DNA of 64,000 nucleotides from Paenibacillus sp. SY21-1 (lineage in GTDB: Bacteria > Bacillota > Bacilli > Paenibacillales > Paenibacillaceae). The stretch spans positions 1-64,000 of the forward strand of contig NZ_STGF01000002.1 of assembly GCF_005222705.1 (NCBI RefSeq). Reading direction: 5' to 3'. The notes under the pieces are model-generated. The model searched no databases and had not been told where the DNA came from. It was given only the letters and a program-made list of their open reading frames with translations. The position numbers were made by a program, and so were the translations under genes. Below, piece by piece: positions 34,844 to 43,527 of this stretch. The first letter of the stretch is position 1, and every line of letters starts with the position of its first letter.

Positions 34844-35125
34844 TTATATAGCCAGCTGCTTATCCCAGCGGCTGGCCCCGGGGAGCGGACAACCGCGATT
34901 TTTATACTTGGCCGCAATTCGGACAAAGCAGCCGCATACGGTGCACGTTTCCTCCTGCAGCCTTGGACAAGTACGGCATTGGGAGAGCCGGGCTTCATAG
35001 ATGCTGTCCGTTACGCACAGTTCTTCCGAATGGAACATCGGACGCTCAAGCATCCGGTCTATTTGCTCGGACGATACCCGGTATTGCTCGCCGCAGCCCT
35101 TGCAGCCGCTTTTGCTCCCGTTCAT
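34844..35125 (-). CDS. Small cysteine-rich protein (DUF6171-like)
   Basis: A 93-residue protein with nine cysteines: CKGCGEQYRVS at the N terminus, CRTCPRLQEETCTVCGCFVRIAAKY in the middle and RGCPLP near the end, so it probably binds one or two zinc ions. It resembles a small uncharacterised family of Paenibacillus proteins. Its ATG overlaps the abfA stop codon by one base (TAATG), which implies translational coupling to the arabinofuranosidase. Confidence 0.75.
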   Translation of the reverse strand: MNGSKSGCKGCGEQYRVSSEQIDRMLERPMFHSEELCVTDSIYEARLSQCRTCPRLQEETCTVCGCFVRIAAKYKNRGCPLPGASRWDKQLAI

Positions 35126-36621
35126 TAGCCTTCGACGGACAACGCAAGCACGGTAACCGACATCGGGGACAGCTTCGCTTTAATCGATGAGCCTTCCACC
35201 GAAAATGCGCGATAGACGTTTGGCGCTACCGAGTCCGGATTGTTGAATGTATTGTGCGCATCCTGTATCGCAGCCGTAAGCTCCGTGCCCTCCACCTTCA
35301 AGCCGCTTGCAGCCAGACCGCGAATATCGATCTCAACCTCTGCCGCCGCATCGCTGTCAAGATTGCACAGGCTGATATGAATGCTTCCCGCAGCATCCTT
35401 GGAAGCCGATACCGACACTTGCGGGATGCTCTGCCCATCGCGTGTGTAAGGCTGGCTTTCTACAGTCGTCTTCAGCCCCGTCGCATCCTGATGCACCTTG
35501 TACATGTCGAATACGTGGTAAGTCGGCGTCAGCACCATTTTTTCGCCCTCGGTTAAAATAACGGACTGCAGCACATTGATGACTTGGGCAAGGTTCGCCA
35601 TCTGCACCCGTTCGCAATGATCGTGGAAAATGTTCAGCGTTACTCCGGCCACCAAGGCATCGCGAATCGTATTCTGCTGGTACAGGAAGCCCGGGTTCGT
35701 TCCAGGCTCTACGTCAAACCACGTTCCCCATTCGTCAACAATCAAGCCGACCCGCTTCTCCGGATCATATTTATCCATAATCGTGGAGTGGCGCGTGAGC
35801 AGCTCGTCCATCACAAGCGCTTTGCGCAATGTCGTGTACCACTCATCCTCCGTAAAGCCGGTAGCCGCCCCCTTCTCCGTCCAGGTAGGTCCTGTCACCG
35901 TGTAATAGTGAAGCGAGATCGCGTCCATAAAGCGCGTCGCTTCGCGCATCAGCACTTCCATCCATTCGTAATTGAAGTCATTTGGGCCGCATGCGATTTT
36001 GTACACCTTGTTGTCGCCGTAGTTGCGGACGTAGGTTTGAAACTTTCTGTATTCATCCGCATAATATTCGGGGCGCATATTGCCGCCGCAGCCCCAGTTC
36101 TCGTTGCCCACGCCAAAATATTTCAGCTTCCACGGCTTCTCGCGGCCGTTCTGCTTGCGCAGCTCCGCCATCGGCGACACGCCGTCAAACGTCATATATT
36201 CGACCCACTCGGACATTTCCTGAACCGTGCCGCTGCCGACGTTGCCGGAAATATACGGCTCGCAATCCAGCATTTCGCATAGCTCCATAAATTCATGCGT
36301 GCCAAAATGATTGTTCTCGACAACGCCGCCCCAGTGCGTGTTGATCATGCGCTTGCGCTCCTCGCGCGGACCGATGCCGTCCTTCCAATGGTATTCGTCG
36401 GCAAAGCAGCCGCCCGGCCAGCGCAGCACGGGAATTTGAAGCTGCTTGAGCGCTGCGACTACATCGTTGCGAATGCCGTTTGTATTCGGAATCGGCGAAT
36501 CCTCACCGACCCAGATGCCCTCGTAAATACAACGGCCCAGATGCTCGGAGAAATGTCCGTAAATGTTGCGGTTGATCGTGCCTGCCGCCTGATCGGCGTT
36601 AATGGTAATACGGTTCGTCAT
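35125..36621 (-). CDS. abfA: Alpha-N-arabinofuranosidase, glycoside hydrolase family 51
   Basis: A 498-residue intracellular GH51 enzyme that removes terminal alpha-L-arabinofuranose from oligosaccharides of arabinan, arabinoxylan or arabinogalactan. The acid/base is E174 in [12 protein letters not shown] and the nucleophile E297 in [10 protein letters not shown]. The sequence lacks a signal peptide. A good promoter and a pair of direct repeats precede it. It complements the secreted GH43-CBM42 enzyme 15 kb upstream. A small zinc-binding protein is coupled downstream. Confidence 0.95.
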   Translation of the reverse strand: MTNRITINADQAAGTINRNIYGHFSEHLGRCIYEGIWVGEDSPIPNTNGIRNDVVAALKQLQIPVLRWPGGCFADEYHWKDGIGPREERKRMINTHWGGVVENNHFGTHEFMELCEMLDCEPYISGNVGSGTVQEMSEWVEYMTFDGVSPMAELRKQNGREKPWKLKYFGVGNENWGCGGNMRPEYYADEYRKFQTYVRNYGDNKVYKIACGPNDFNYEWMEVLMREATRFMDAISLHYYTVTGPTWTEKGAATGFTEDEWYTTLRKALVMDELLTRHSTIMDKYDPEKRVGLIVDEWGTWFDVEPGTNPGFLYQQNTIRDALVAGVTLNIFHDHCERVQMANLAQVINVLQSVILTEGEKMVLTPTYHVFDMYKVHQDATGLKTTVESQPYTRDGQSIPQVSVSASKDAAGSIHISLCNLDSDAAAEVEIDIRGLAASGLKVEGTELTAAIQDAHNTFNNPDSVAPNVYRAFSVEGSSIKAKLSPMSVTVLALSVEG

Positions 36622-36647
36622 AGAATTAGCTCCTTTTAGAATAATAT

Positions 36648-36715
36648 ATTTATTAATCCTAAAACTAATTTATTAATTCTATATACAGCATACTGGCAGC
36701 CGAGCCATTTTGCAA
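36648..36715 (-). promoter_or_regulatory. abfA promoter and tandem operator-like repeats
   Basis: Minus-strand TTGCAA (36715-36710), 17 bp, TATGCT (36692-36687). Just downstream of the expected start point ATTTATTAATTCT (36668-36680) and ATTTATTAATCCT (36648-36660) form a direct repeat with a 20-bp period, two helical turns, as expected for a repressor binding side by side. Confidence 0.5.
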
Positions 36716-36719
36716 CCTT

Positions 36720-36824
36720 TAAATACAAGGTGAAATGGCTTGCATTGTCCTTTGGCTGCCCGGCGCGTTTCATTCCGAGACATGTAGAGAATGGGGAGAA
36801 GCCTTATGCTTTCCTGTATTTTCA
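36720..36824. repeat. CATTCCGAGA-type intergenic repeat, copy 3 (MITE-like)
   Basis: About 105 bp with imperfect terminal inversion (AAATACAAGG near 36720 and CCTGTATTT near the right end). The middle part CCTTTGGCTGC, GCGCGTTTCATTCCGAGA, TAGAGAATGG matches the copy between nrdG and nrdD. It lies between abfA and the esterase gene. No coding capacity. Confidence 0.5.
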
Positions 36825-36931
36825 AAAAAATAAAAGCCCCGTAACGGGGCTTTCTTGGCGCTGCTATATGATGAGCAAAAATCCGGCGATTCATGGCCTG
36901 ACAAGCCTGCATCCTATCGGCTGGATGAGCT

Positions 36932-37717
36932 TCAGCGTCCGCCAAGCGGCAGCCAGTTCAGAAACAGCCTGACATGCTCGTCCCAATATCCCCACTCATG
37001 GCTGCCCGGACCTTCCACATAGGTAAGCGGCAAGCCGTAGGACAGGCACTGATCGCGAAACGCAAGGTTATCGGCATATAAAAAATCTTCCGTGCCGCAG
37101 CATTGATACAACTCTGGCTTATGATGCTTGGACCCGGCCAGCTCCTGCACGCTATGCAATAAATCGTGCTCTGTGCCTTTAAGCTGCTTGTCCCCGTATA
37201 TAAGCTTAAAGTGCCGCATCATATGATCATTGGCTTGCTTGCCCACATGCTCGGCCATATCGAGAGCGCCCGAGAAGCTGCCCGCCGCCGCAAAACGCTC
37301 GGGATGCTGCAGCGCCCATTTAAACGCCCCATACCCGCCCATCGAGAGCCCCGCTACAAAATTGTCCTCCCGTTCTGCGGACAAAGGGAAAAACGAGCGC
37401 GCCACCGCCGGCAATTCCTCGGTCAAAAACGTCCAGTATTTATTGCCGTACTCCATATCCGTATAAAAGCTCAAATGAACATTAGGCATGACGACAGCCA
37501 GCCCCAGCTCGGCTACGTAGCGCTCTACCGACGTTCTTCTGGACCAGATCGAATCGTCGTCGGAAAACCCGTGCAGCAAATACAAGACGGGATGAAGCTT
37601 TCCTGTCGCGCGGTTGTTCAGACCGATCTGCGAAGAGGTTTGCTGCGGCAAAATAACGGTCATCGTGGTACTCATGCCAAGCGCTTCCGAAAAAAAGCGG
37701 CAATTCAATAGGGCCAT
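36932..37717 (-). CDS. Esterase of the alpha/beta-hydrolase fold (EstA/FGH-like)
   Basis: A 261-residue carboxylesterase of the esterase-D/tributyrin esterase family. The nucleophile is S125 in GLSMGG, the oxyanion loop is YLLHGFSDDD, and the acid and base lie in TEDFLYADN and GSHEWGYWDEH. No signal peptide, so it is cytosolic. The GGAGGC site precedes the ATG. Such enzymes remove acetyl groups from xylo- or other oligosaccharides or act on small esters; the neighbouring abfA supports a role with imported hemicellulose fragments. Confidence 0.85.
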   Translation of the reverse strand: MALLNCRFFSEALGMSTTMTVILPQQTSSQIGLNNRATGKLHPVLYLLHGFSDDDSIWSRRTSVERYVAELGLAVVMPNVHLSFYTDMEYGNKYWTFLTEELPAVARSFFPLSAEREDNFVAGLSMGGYGAFKWALQHPERFAAAGSFSGALDMAEHVGKQANDHMMRHFKLIYGDKQLKGTEHDLLHSVQELAGSKHHKPELYQCCGTEDFLYADNLAFRDQCLSYGLPLTYVEGPGSHEWGYWDEHVRLFLNWLPLGGR

Positions 37718-37965
37718 TCGTTCATGCCTCCCAGTAAAATAAAATAAATAATAAAACGCTTACTTAAATGTAACATTTTAAGGAAGGCTCATGCAAATGT
37801 TGCAAAGTTGCCTTGCCATTTCGCTCATAAACACGCGTTAAGGGTAGTTAGTGAACTTTTTTTCAGTGCTTATCTGTAAGCGCAATGACAGGTATAATAG
37901 GAATTGTCTGGATGTACAAGCATTAAGCATGCAACTAAATTCAATTTGCTGGAGGTCGATCACTG

Positions 37966-38946
37966 ATGAAAGTCATGCCGCTGGAAAGTCGGGGAATAAC
38001 GAGCAGTCGGTTAGCGCTCGGGTGTATGGGATTTGGCGGGAGCTGGAATCGCGCGGATGCCTACACCGCCGAGCATGTGAAGCAGACGGAAGCCGCCATC
38101 GATGCGGCGATGTCGATTGGCATTACTTTTTTTGACCATGCGGATATTTATACGCGAGGCAAAGCCGAATCCGTATTCGGCGAGGTGCTGAAAAAGCAGC
38201 CCCGATTGCGCGAACAAATGGTGCTTCAATCCAAAGTAGGCATTCAGCTCGCAGAGGAAGGACTGCCAGGACGCTTTAATTTCTCGAAGGAGCATATTCT
38301 TCCTTCCGTGGACGGCATTTTGGAGCGGCTGGGAATCGAGTATCTCGACATCCTTCTCCTTCATCGCCCAGACCCGCTTATGGAGCCGGACGAAATTGCG
38401 GAAGCGTTCACTTCGCTTAAACAATCGGGAAAGGTCCGCCATTTTGGCGTTTCGAACATGAATCCCGCGCAAATCCAATTCGTGCAGCGCTCGCTTTCCG
38501 AGCCCTTGATCGTGAACCAACTGGAGCTCAGTCTGCTGCGCCACGACTGGATCGATCATGGCGTCCATGTCAATCAAAAGGCGGGACTTAACGACAGCTT
38601 TCCCGATGGCATGATGGAGATGGCCCAAATGGACAACATTCAGCTGCAGGCATGGGGACCGCTTGCGCAGGGTCGATTGTCGGGCAAGCTGTCGGAGCAA
38701 GCAAACGAAGGGGAACGAAACACCGCCGCTATGGTCAAGCAGCTAGCCGAACAAAACGAGACGACGCCTGAAGCGATCGTGCTTGGATGGCTAATGAAGC
38801 ATCCCGCCCGCATCCAGCCGGTAATCGGCACCATTAATCCCAACCGGATTATCGCTTGCGAGGATGCCGCAAGACAAGCGGAGCTCATGACTCGCGACCA
38901 ATGGTATTCGCTGCTGGTCAGCGCGCGCACGATTCATACGCCGTAA
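37966..38946 (+). CDS. Aldo/keto reductase (YdhF-like)
   Basis: A 326-residue NADPH-dependent oxidoreductase of the AKR superfamily. Catalytic residues D57 and Y62 (FFDHADIYTRG), K90 (VLQSKVG) and the His in ILLLHRPDPLM are present. The C-terminal IGTINPNRI replaces the usual cofactor-phosphate motif, as in YdhF. The divergent neighbour is the esterase, with about 250 bp between. Substrate unknown. Confidence 0.85.
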   Translation: MKVMPLESRGITSSRLALGCMGFGGSWNRADAYTAEHVKQTEAAIDAAMSIGITFFDHADIYTRGKAESVFGEVLKKQPRLREQMVLQSKVGIQLAEEGLPGRFNFSKEHILPSVDGILERLGIEYLDILLLHRPDPLMEPDEIAEAFTSLKQSGKVRHFGVSNMNPAQIQFVQRSLSEPLIVNQLELSLLRHDWIDHGVHVNQKAGLNDSFPDGMMEMAQMDNIQLQAWGPLAQGRLSGKLSEQANEGERNTAAMVKQLAEQNETTPEAIVLGWLMKHPARIQPVIGTINPNRIIACEDAARQAELMTRDQWYSLLVSARTIHTP

Positions 38947-39123
38947 TCGTTGGCAATCGTAAATTTATTAATAATTTTTCATTTTTTTCTCATAAATGCT
39001 CATAATGCTGTCCGTTAAGCGTTTTTCGTTCTCATTTGGCGAAATCGGGGTGTTTCACTTGTGTTATAGTCGTTATGCAAGCGTCAATCGTATTGCCGAC
39101 CAGCAGGTTCAAGCAAGCATTGC

Positions 39124-39174
39124 GCAGATTAATATAAGTGCATAGTCATTGTCATCAATCTGCATACTTATATT
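39124..39174 (+). promoter_or_regulatory. Nested inverted repeats in the leader of the NlpC/P60 gene
   Basis: AATATAAGTGCA (39131-39142) can pair with TGCATACTTATATT (39161-39174), and GCAGATT (39124-39130) with AATCTGC (39157-39163). The two pairings compete for TGC at 39161-39163. They end 37 bp before the start codon. It may be an operator or an RNA switch; no known riboswitch class was recognised. Confidence 0.35.
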
Positions 39175-39211
39175 TTGCAAATAACGAAACGCGAGGGGAC
39201 ATCCTGACAGC

Positions 39212-39694
39212 ATGAGAACAAAGAACCTTCTGAAATCGATTGCCAAAGCAAGTCTTTGCAGCGCGATCCTCCTTACATCCATCACTTTTGGCGCATTTGC
39301 CTCCAAGGCGCATGCCGCAACTCCCGAAACGAAGGAATTAATTGAAACGGGCAAAGAATATTTGGGCACGCCATATAAATTCGGAGCACCGGCTGGCGTT
39401 ACATACGCATTCGATTGCTCGTCCTTTACCCAATTTCTGTTTGCAGGTCTTGATGTCAAGCTGCCCCGCAGCTCATCGGCCCAAGCTGCCGTAGGCAAGA
39501 AAGTGGACAAGGGCATGCTCAGCATGGGCGACCTCGTCTTCTACAAAACAAACGGCAAATCGATCAGCCACGTGGCTATTTACGCCGGCAACGGCAACAT
39601 CATTCACAGCTCCACCAGCAAAGGCGTGACGATTACCAGCATGAATACCAGCTATTGGAAGACCAAATACGTAACGGCTAGACGCGTCGTTTAG
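39212..39694 (+). CDS. Secreted NlpC/P60 (C40) peptidoglycan hydrolase
   Basis: A 160-residue secreted gamma-D-glutamyl-diamino acid endopeptidase. Signal peptide residues 1-35 (cleavage at AHA). The catalytic triad is C69 (FDCSSF), H120 (ISHVAIY) and H132 (IIHSS). There is no SH3 or LysM cell-wall-binding module, so only the catalytic domain is present. Start after GAGGGGAC. A strong terminator follows. Confidence 0.9.
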   Translation: MRTKNLLKSIAKASLCSAILLTSITFGAFASKAHAATPETKELIETGKEYLGTPYKFGAPAGVTYAFDCSSFTQFLFAGLDVKLPRSSSAQAAVGKKVDKGMLSMGDLVFYKTNGKSISHVAIYAGNGNIIHSSTSKGVTITSMNTSYWKTKYVTARRVV

Positions 39695-39718
39695 CAGCAC
39701 CTATGACCTTTGAAAGAC

Positions 39719-39766
39719 ACGGCTCGATATCGGCTTCCGCCGCAATATCGGGCCTTTTTCTATAGA
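39719..39766 (+). terminator. Terminator of the NlpC/P60 gene
   Basis: GGC.CGATAT pairs with ATATCG.GCC, with an inner CGGC / GCCG stem, followed by TTTTT. About 30 bp past the stop codon. Confidence 0.7.
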
Positions 39767-39829
39767 GGCCGGCAGCATTCCGCCTCGCGTTATCCAATGT
39801 GCGGCAATCCCATTCCTTGAGCTGAACGG

Positions 39830-39885
39830 GCTATACCGCATTCGTATGGCTATTCTGCACCATTAGTCGCTATACCGCATTCGTA
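39830..39885. repeat. 17-bp direct repeat at the 3' end of the ligase-like gene
   Basis: GCTATACCGCATTCGTA occurs at 39830-39846 and again at 39869-39885. The second copy contains the stop codon of the ligase-like gene, so a small duplication may have shortened its C terminus. Confidence 0.6.
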
Positions 39886-40463
39886 ACCTGCAGCCAGCTC
39901 TCCGATTTGCCGGCCGTATACGGGCTGTCCTTACGCTTGCCGACCATCCCCTCCAGCCCAAGCTGCTGGATTTCTTGAAACAGGTTGGTACCCGTGCCGT
40001 CGGCAAAATGGATTTTCACAAAAAAATCGTTATTTTCAAGCAAGGCGTCCAGCAGCCGTTTACGCAGCCATAGCGGAGCCTTACGCAAGTCCATTCCGTT
40101 ATAAAAGAGCAGGTCAAAAACAAAGTAGCGGACAGGGAACAGCTTTTTGGCATCGCGAATGCTTGGCTCCCGTCTTAGCCTGTACCGATCCATCAGCCAT
40201 TGAAACTGCACCGTTCCCGTTGCCGGATCGACACAGGCAACTTCGCCGTCCAGAACCACGTCAACCGGCTCTCGCACAGGCACATTATGTAATTCCGGGT
40301 ATTGCCGGGTCACATCATTGCGATGTCTGGTGAACAGCTTGGGCTTCCCGCCTCGAAACTCCAACAGGAGCCGATGCCCGTCAATGCTGGGTTCAAAAAG
40401 AAATGCGGAGTCGTCAAAAGGCCGCTCCCGCTGTGCGGCAGCAAGCATCGGTGTAATGTCCAT
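39870..40463 (-). CDS. ATP-dependent DNA ligase-like protein, catalytic lysine missing
   Basis: A 197-residue protein resembling the adenylation domain of LigD-type ATP-dependent ligases of Paenibacillus (DITPMLAAAQ, FDDSAFLFEPSIDGHR, LFTRHRNDVTRQYPELHNVP, VVLDGEVAC, FVFDLLFYNG, LEGMVGKRKDSPY). Motif I should be EPKxDGxR; here it is EPSIDGHR, so the AMP-accepting lysine is a serine (AGC), while motifs III to V look intact. No oligonucleotide-binding domain follows and the end is short, inside a 17-bp direct repeat. Start at 40463 from GGGGGAAGG; the frame is open further upstream without support. Divergent from the spore protein gene. Likely catalytically dead or a binding protein. Confidence 0.7.
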   Translation of the reverse strand: MDITPMLAAAQRERPFDDSAFLFEPSIDGHRLLLEFRGGKPKLFTRHRNDVTRQYPELHNVPVREPVDVVLDGEVACVDPATGTVQFQWLMDRYRLRREPSIRDAKKLFPVRYFVFDLLFYNGMDLRKAPLWLRKRLLDALLENNDFFVKIHFADGTGTNLFQEIQQLGLEGMVGKRKDSPYTAGKSESWLQVTNAV

Positions 40464-40538
40464 AACGCCCTTCCCCCTATGTGCCCATTCTAACACGGGA
40501 GCATGCAAAGATGCGTCGGTAATTTTAACCGAAATTAG

Positions 40539-40569
40539 CGAATAATCCTTTTGACGTTGCCGCATAATA
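40539..40569 (+). promoter_or_regulatory. Sigma-G-type promoter of the SASP gene
   Basis: CGAATA (40539-40544), 18 bp, CATAATA (40563-40569), against the forespore sigma-G consensus TGAATA and CATACTA. The start codon is 25 bp downstream. Confidence 0.6.
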
Positions 40570-40594
40570 CGTTCTAGAAGGAGGCTGAGAGAAG

Positions 40595-40804
40595 ATGGCA
40601 AATCGAACAAACCAGCTAGTCGTACCTGGAGCAAGGGCGGCGCTTGAACAGATGAAATACGAAGTCGCCCAAGAGCTTGGCATACAACTGCCGCAAGACG
40701 GCTATTACGGCCATATGACGACTCGAGATATGGGCTCCATCGGCGGCTATATCACCAGACGGCTCATTCAAATTGCGGAGCAGCAGCTTGCAGGAACACG
40801 CTAA
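40595..40804 (+). CDS. Alpha/beta-type small acid-soluble spore protein
   Basis: A 69-residue SASP that coats spore DNA in the forespore and protects it from UV. Both family signatures are present: KYEVAQELGI (with the GPR protease site near the E-x-A/Q region) and GYITRRLIQIAEQQL. The start has GGAGG upstream. The promoter matches sigma-G. Proof that the organism makes spores. Confidence 0.93.
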   Translation: MANRTNQLVVPGARAALEQMKYEVAQELGIQLPQDGYYGHMTTRDMGSIGGYITRRLIQIAEQQLAGTR

Positions 40805-40903
40805 CCCTTTATCACAAGCGCCACGGCACCCCCACCGCCGTACGGCGCTTATTTCTTTTATGCGCAAAACTTCCCTTTGAGCGTAAAAATCGTTAGAATG
40901 TAA

Positions 40904-40916
40904 GAGGACTGTCCTC
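40904..40916 (+). promoter_or_regulatory. Palindrome upstream of fabV
   Basis: GAGGACTGTCCTC is a perfect 6-1-6 palindrome 56 bp before the fabV start, just after a TAGAAT -10 candidate. It could bind a repressor of fatty-acid synthesis, but it does not match the FapR site I know. Confidence 0.35.
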
Positions 40917-40971
40917 ATCGCAAAACGATACATAAATCGCTTGATTCTACCATGGAAAGGAATAATCCATT

Positions 40972-42162
40972 ATGATCATTCAACCCAAAACACGCGGCTT
41001 TATTTGCACCACCGCGCATCCGGAAGGCTGCGCCAAGCAGGTTCAGCGTCAGATTGAATATGTGCAAGGCAAACCCGGCATTTCCGGCATTCGCAACGTT
41101 CTCGTCATCGGCGCTTCCACAGGCTACGGTCTTGCTTCGCGTATCGTATCCTCCTTCGCGGCAGGGGCGAACACGATTGGCGTATACTTCGACAAGGCCG
41201 CAGAGGGCGCCCGCACCGCCTCCGCAGGCTGGTACAACTCCGCAGCGTTTGAAGCGGCGGCCTCGGCGGCCGGCCGCAAATCGTACAGCGTAGTTGGTGA
41301 CGCTTTCTCCGACGAGATCAAGGCACAGACGATCGAGCTCATTCGCAAGGAGCTTGGCCAGATCGACTTGGTCGTGTACAGCGTCGCTTCTCCGCGCCGT
41401 ACCCACCCGAAGACCGGTGAAACGTTCTCTTCCGTTATCAAGCCGCTTGGCGGCACTTATTCGAACAAAACCGTCAACTTCCACAGCGGCGAGGTTACGC
41501 AAGCGACTATCGAGCCTGCCACGGAAGACGAGCTGCGTCAGACCATTGCGGTTATGGGCGGCGAAGACTGGCAAATGTGGATCGACCAATTGCAGGAGGC
41601 AGGCGTGCTGGCTGAAGGCGCGACAACGGTGGCCTATTCCTACATCGGGCCTGAGATTACTCATGCCGTATACCGCGAGGGCACGATTGGCGCAGCCAAA
41701 AACGATTTGGAGGCGACAGCGCGCCGCCTGAACGATCAGCTCACCGCAAGCGGCGGCCGCGCCTTTGTGTCGGTCAACAAGGCGCTCGTGACGCAATCCA
41801 GCTCGGCCATCCCCGTCGTTCCGCTCTATATCTCGGCGTTGTACAAGGTCATGAAGGAGCAGGGCATCCATGAAGGCTGCATCGAGCAAATGTATCGTCT
41901 CTTCTCCGAGCGTTTATATGGCGCAGGCGAGACGCTTGTCGATGACAAGGGCCTTATTCGCGTCGACGACTGGGAGATGCGCCCTGAAATTCAGGCGGAG
42001 GTCGCCAAGCTTTGGGCCGAGCTGACCACCGAGAACGTGTACGAGCTGTCGGACCTGGAAGGCTACCGCCGCGAGTTTTTCCAACTGTTCGGCTTTGAAA
42101 CCGACGGTATCGACTACGAAGCAGATGTAGATCCGAACGTCGCCATTTCGAATTTGCGTTAA
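40972..42162 (+). CDS. fabV: Enoyl-ACP/trans-2-enoyl-CoA reductase FabV
   Basis: A 396-residue NADH-dependent enoyl reductase of the short-chain dehydrogenase type, completing each elongation cycle of fatty-acid synthesis. The FabV/TER signature Y-x8-K is YREGTIGAAK, and the cofactor loop VLVIGASTGYGLASRI is near residue 43. N terminus IIQPKTRGFICTTAHPEGC is family-typical. FabV enzymes are insensitive to triclosan, in contrast to FabI. Ribosome site AAAGGAA. A terminator follows. Confidence 0.95.
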   Translation: MIIQPKTRGFICTTAHPEGCAKQVQRQIEYVQGKPGISGIRNVLVIGASTGYGLASRIVSSFAAGANTIGVYFDKAAEGARTASAGWYNSAAFEAAASAAGRKSYSVVGDAFSDEIKAQTIELIRKELGQIDLVVYSVASPRRTHPKTGETFSSVIKPLGGTYSNKTVNFHSGEVTQATIEPATEDELRQTIAVMGGEDWQMWIDQLQEAGVLAEGATTVAYSYIGPEITHAVYREGTIGAAKNDLEATARRLNDQLTASGGRAFVSVNKALVTQSSSAIPVVPLYISALYKVMKEQGIHEGCIEQMYRLFSERLYGAGETLVDDKGLIRVDDWEMRPEIQAEVAKLWAELTTENVYELSDLEGYRREFFQLFGFETDGIDYEADVDPNVAISNLR

Positions 42163-42189
42163 GTCCGCAGCTCTACCCCTGTTTCAACT

Positions 42190-42236
42190 AAAAGGTCTGA
42201 ACGTCCTGCCGAGGTAGATGCGTTCAGACCTTTTGT
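42190..42236 (+). terminator. Terminator of fabV
   Basis: AAAAGGTCTGAACG (42190-42203) and CGTTCAGACCTTTT (42221-42234) form a perfect 14-bp stem. It serves fabV and, being symmetrical, possibly the convergent chemoreceptor gene. Confidence 0.8.
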
Positions 42237-42252
42237 CGCGAGAGCTTGGCCG

Positions 42253-43500
42253 CTAGACGGCCTGCTTCTCATCGAGCTTGAAGCGTTCAATTTCCAAATG
42301 CAGCTCCTTGGCGATTTGAATTAAATGCTTCAGCTTATCATAGGACGCTGCGAACGCTGTCCGCTGCTCGGCCGTGGACGCGGCGATTTCCTGGCTGCCG
42401 GCAGCGGATTGCTCTGTAACTGCGCTAATATTTTCTATGGACTGGAGCACCCTGCCGCTCTTCTCCTGAGAATGATGCAGTTCCTCGTTTAATTGCAGCA
42501 GCTGCCCGACTATGCGCTCTACCTTCTGTTCGATAACCGTGAAAGCCGCTGTTGTCTCCCGCATAGCTTGATACTGCTCATTGGCGAGACTTAGCCCGTT
42601 GTCTGTAGAAGCGGACATTCGACTCATTCGATCCATCATCCTGTTGACCAGACTTGAGATCAGTGTCGCTGTATTTGCCGATTGCAGAGCGAGCTTCTTC
42701 ACCTCATTGGCTACAACGCCGAAGCCACGGCCGGACTCGCCCGCTCGCGCCGCCTCAATTGAAGCATTTAACGATAGCAAATTCGTCTACTGCGCAATAT
42801 CTGTTACCAAGCCTGTCAACGACTGAATTTCGGACGCGCTCTCCGCCAAATCGTTAACCGACTGCTGTATGACATGCATAGACTCGCGATTCTGCTTAAT
42901 CAGCTGCTCCTGATGTCCCACCGCCTTCTGTCCTTCTGCTACCGCCTCGGCTGCGCCCTTGCTCTGTGCGCTGGATTCGTTCGACACCTGCAGATTCATG
43001 ACAAAACCTTGCTGTAAATCCTCAACGAGCGTAACAACGTTCACTATATCCTCAGAAACATTTTGATTGCCCGTTGCCAGCTCATCTGTTGCAATTGCAA
43101 TCTGTTCGACGATTTTAGTCAACGTCTGATTCTCCGTTTCAATTTCATTCGCCGTGAGATCAATCTTCGCCCCTGCTTCGCCAATCGAATAAGCCATTGA
43201 ACGCAAGTTCTGCACCGGGTTCAGTTGATTTTGAATGACCTCCAACTGCTCGTCCGCCTGCTTCAAATACGCTGAAGCCTCTGCCTTGTTGTTCTCGCTC
43301 GCATGAAAGGAATAATTGCTCAGTGCTTGCTGGCCTAGAATCATGCTCCCCTTCATTTCCTGCATCTTCATCATCAAGTCAACCAAGCCGCTTGTCGATG
43401 TCTGAAGACTCGTAATCCGAATGACAATATAGATCAGAATGCCAAACGCCAGCACAAGAGGAACAAATGCATTAATTAGTAGCTTGCTTCGTAGTTTCAT
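42253..43500 (-). pseudogene. Methyl-accepting chemotaxis protein interrupted by an amber codon
   Basis: From MKLRSKLLINAFVPLVLAFG (membrane helix 1, start at 43500 after AGAGGAGG) the frame runs through a receptor part and a coiled coil to LTGLVTDIAQ, where TAG stands at 42787-42789. The next codons, [33 protein letters not shown], are the conserved signalling hairpin. The usual sequence here is I-A-x-Q-T-N, so TAG replaces a glutamine codon by a single change. Restored, the product would have about 415 residues, without a HAMP domain and short for the family. Upstream on the same strand lies another broken gene for a substrate-binding protein. Confidence 0.75.
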
Positions 43501-43527
43501 AGACATGCTCCTCCTCTGCAAATAAAG

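Noticed and set aside
39010..39211. Cyclic-di-AMP (ydaO) riboswitch before the NlpC/P60 gene
   Set aside because: The conserved ydaO core elements are not present in the leader.
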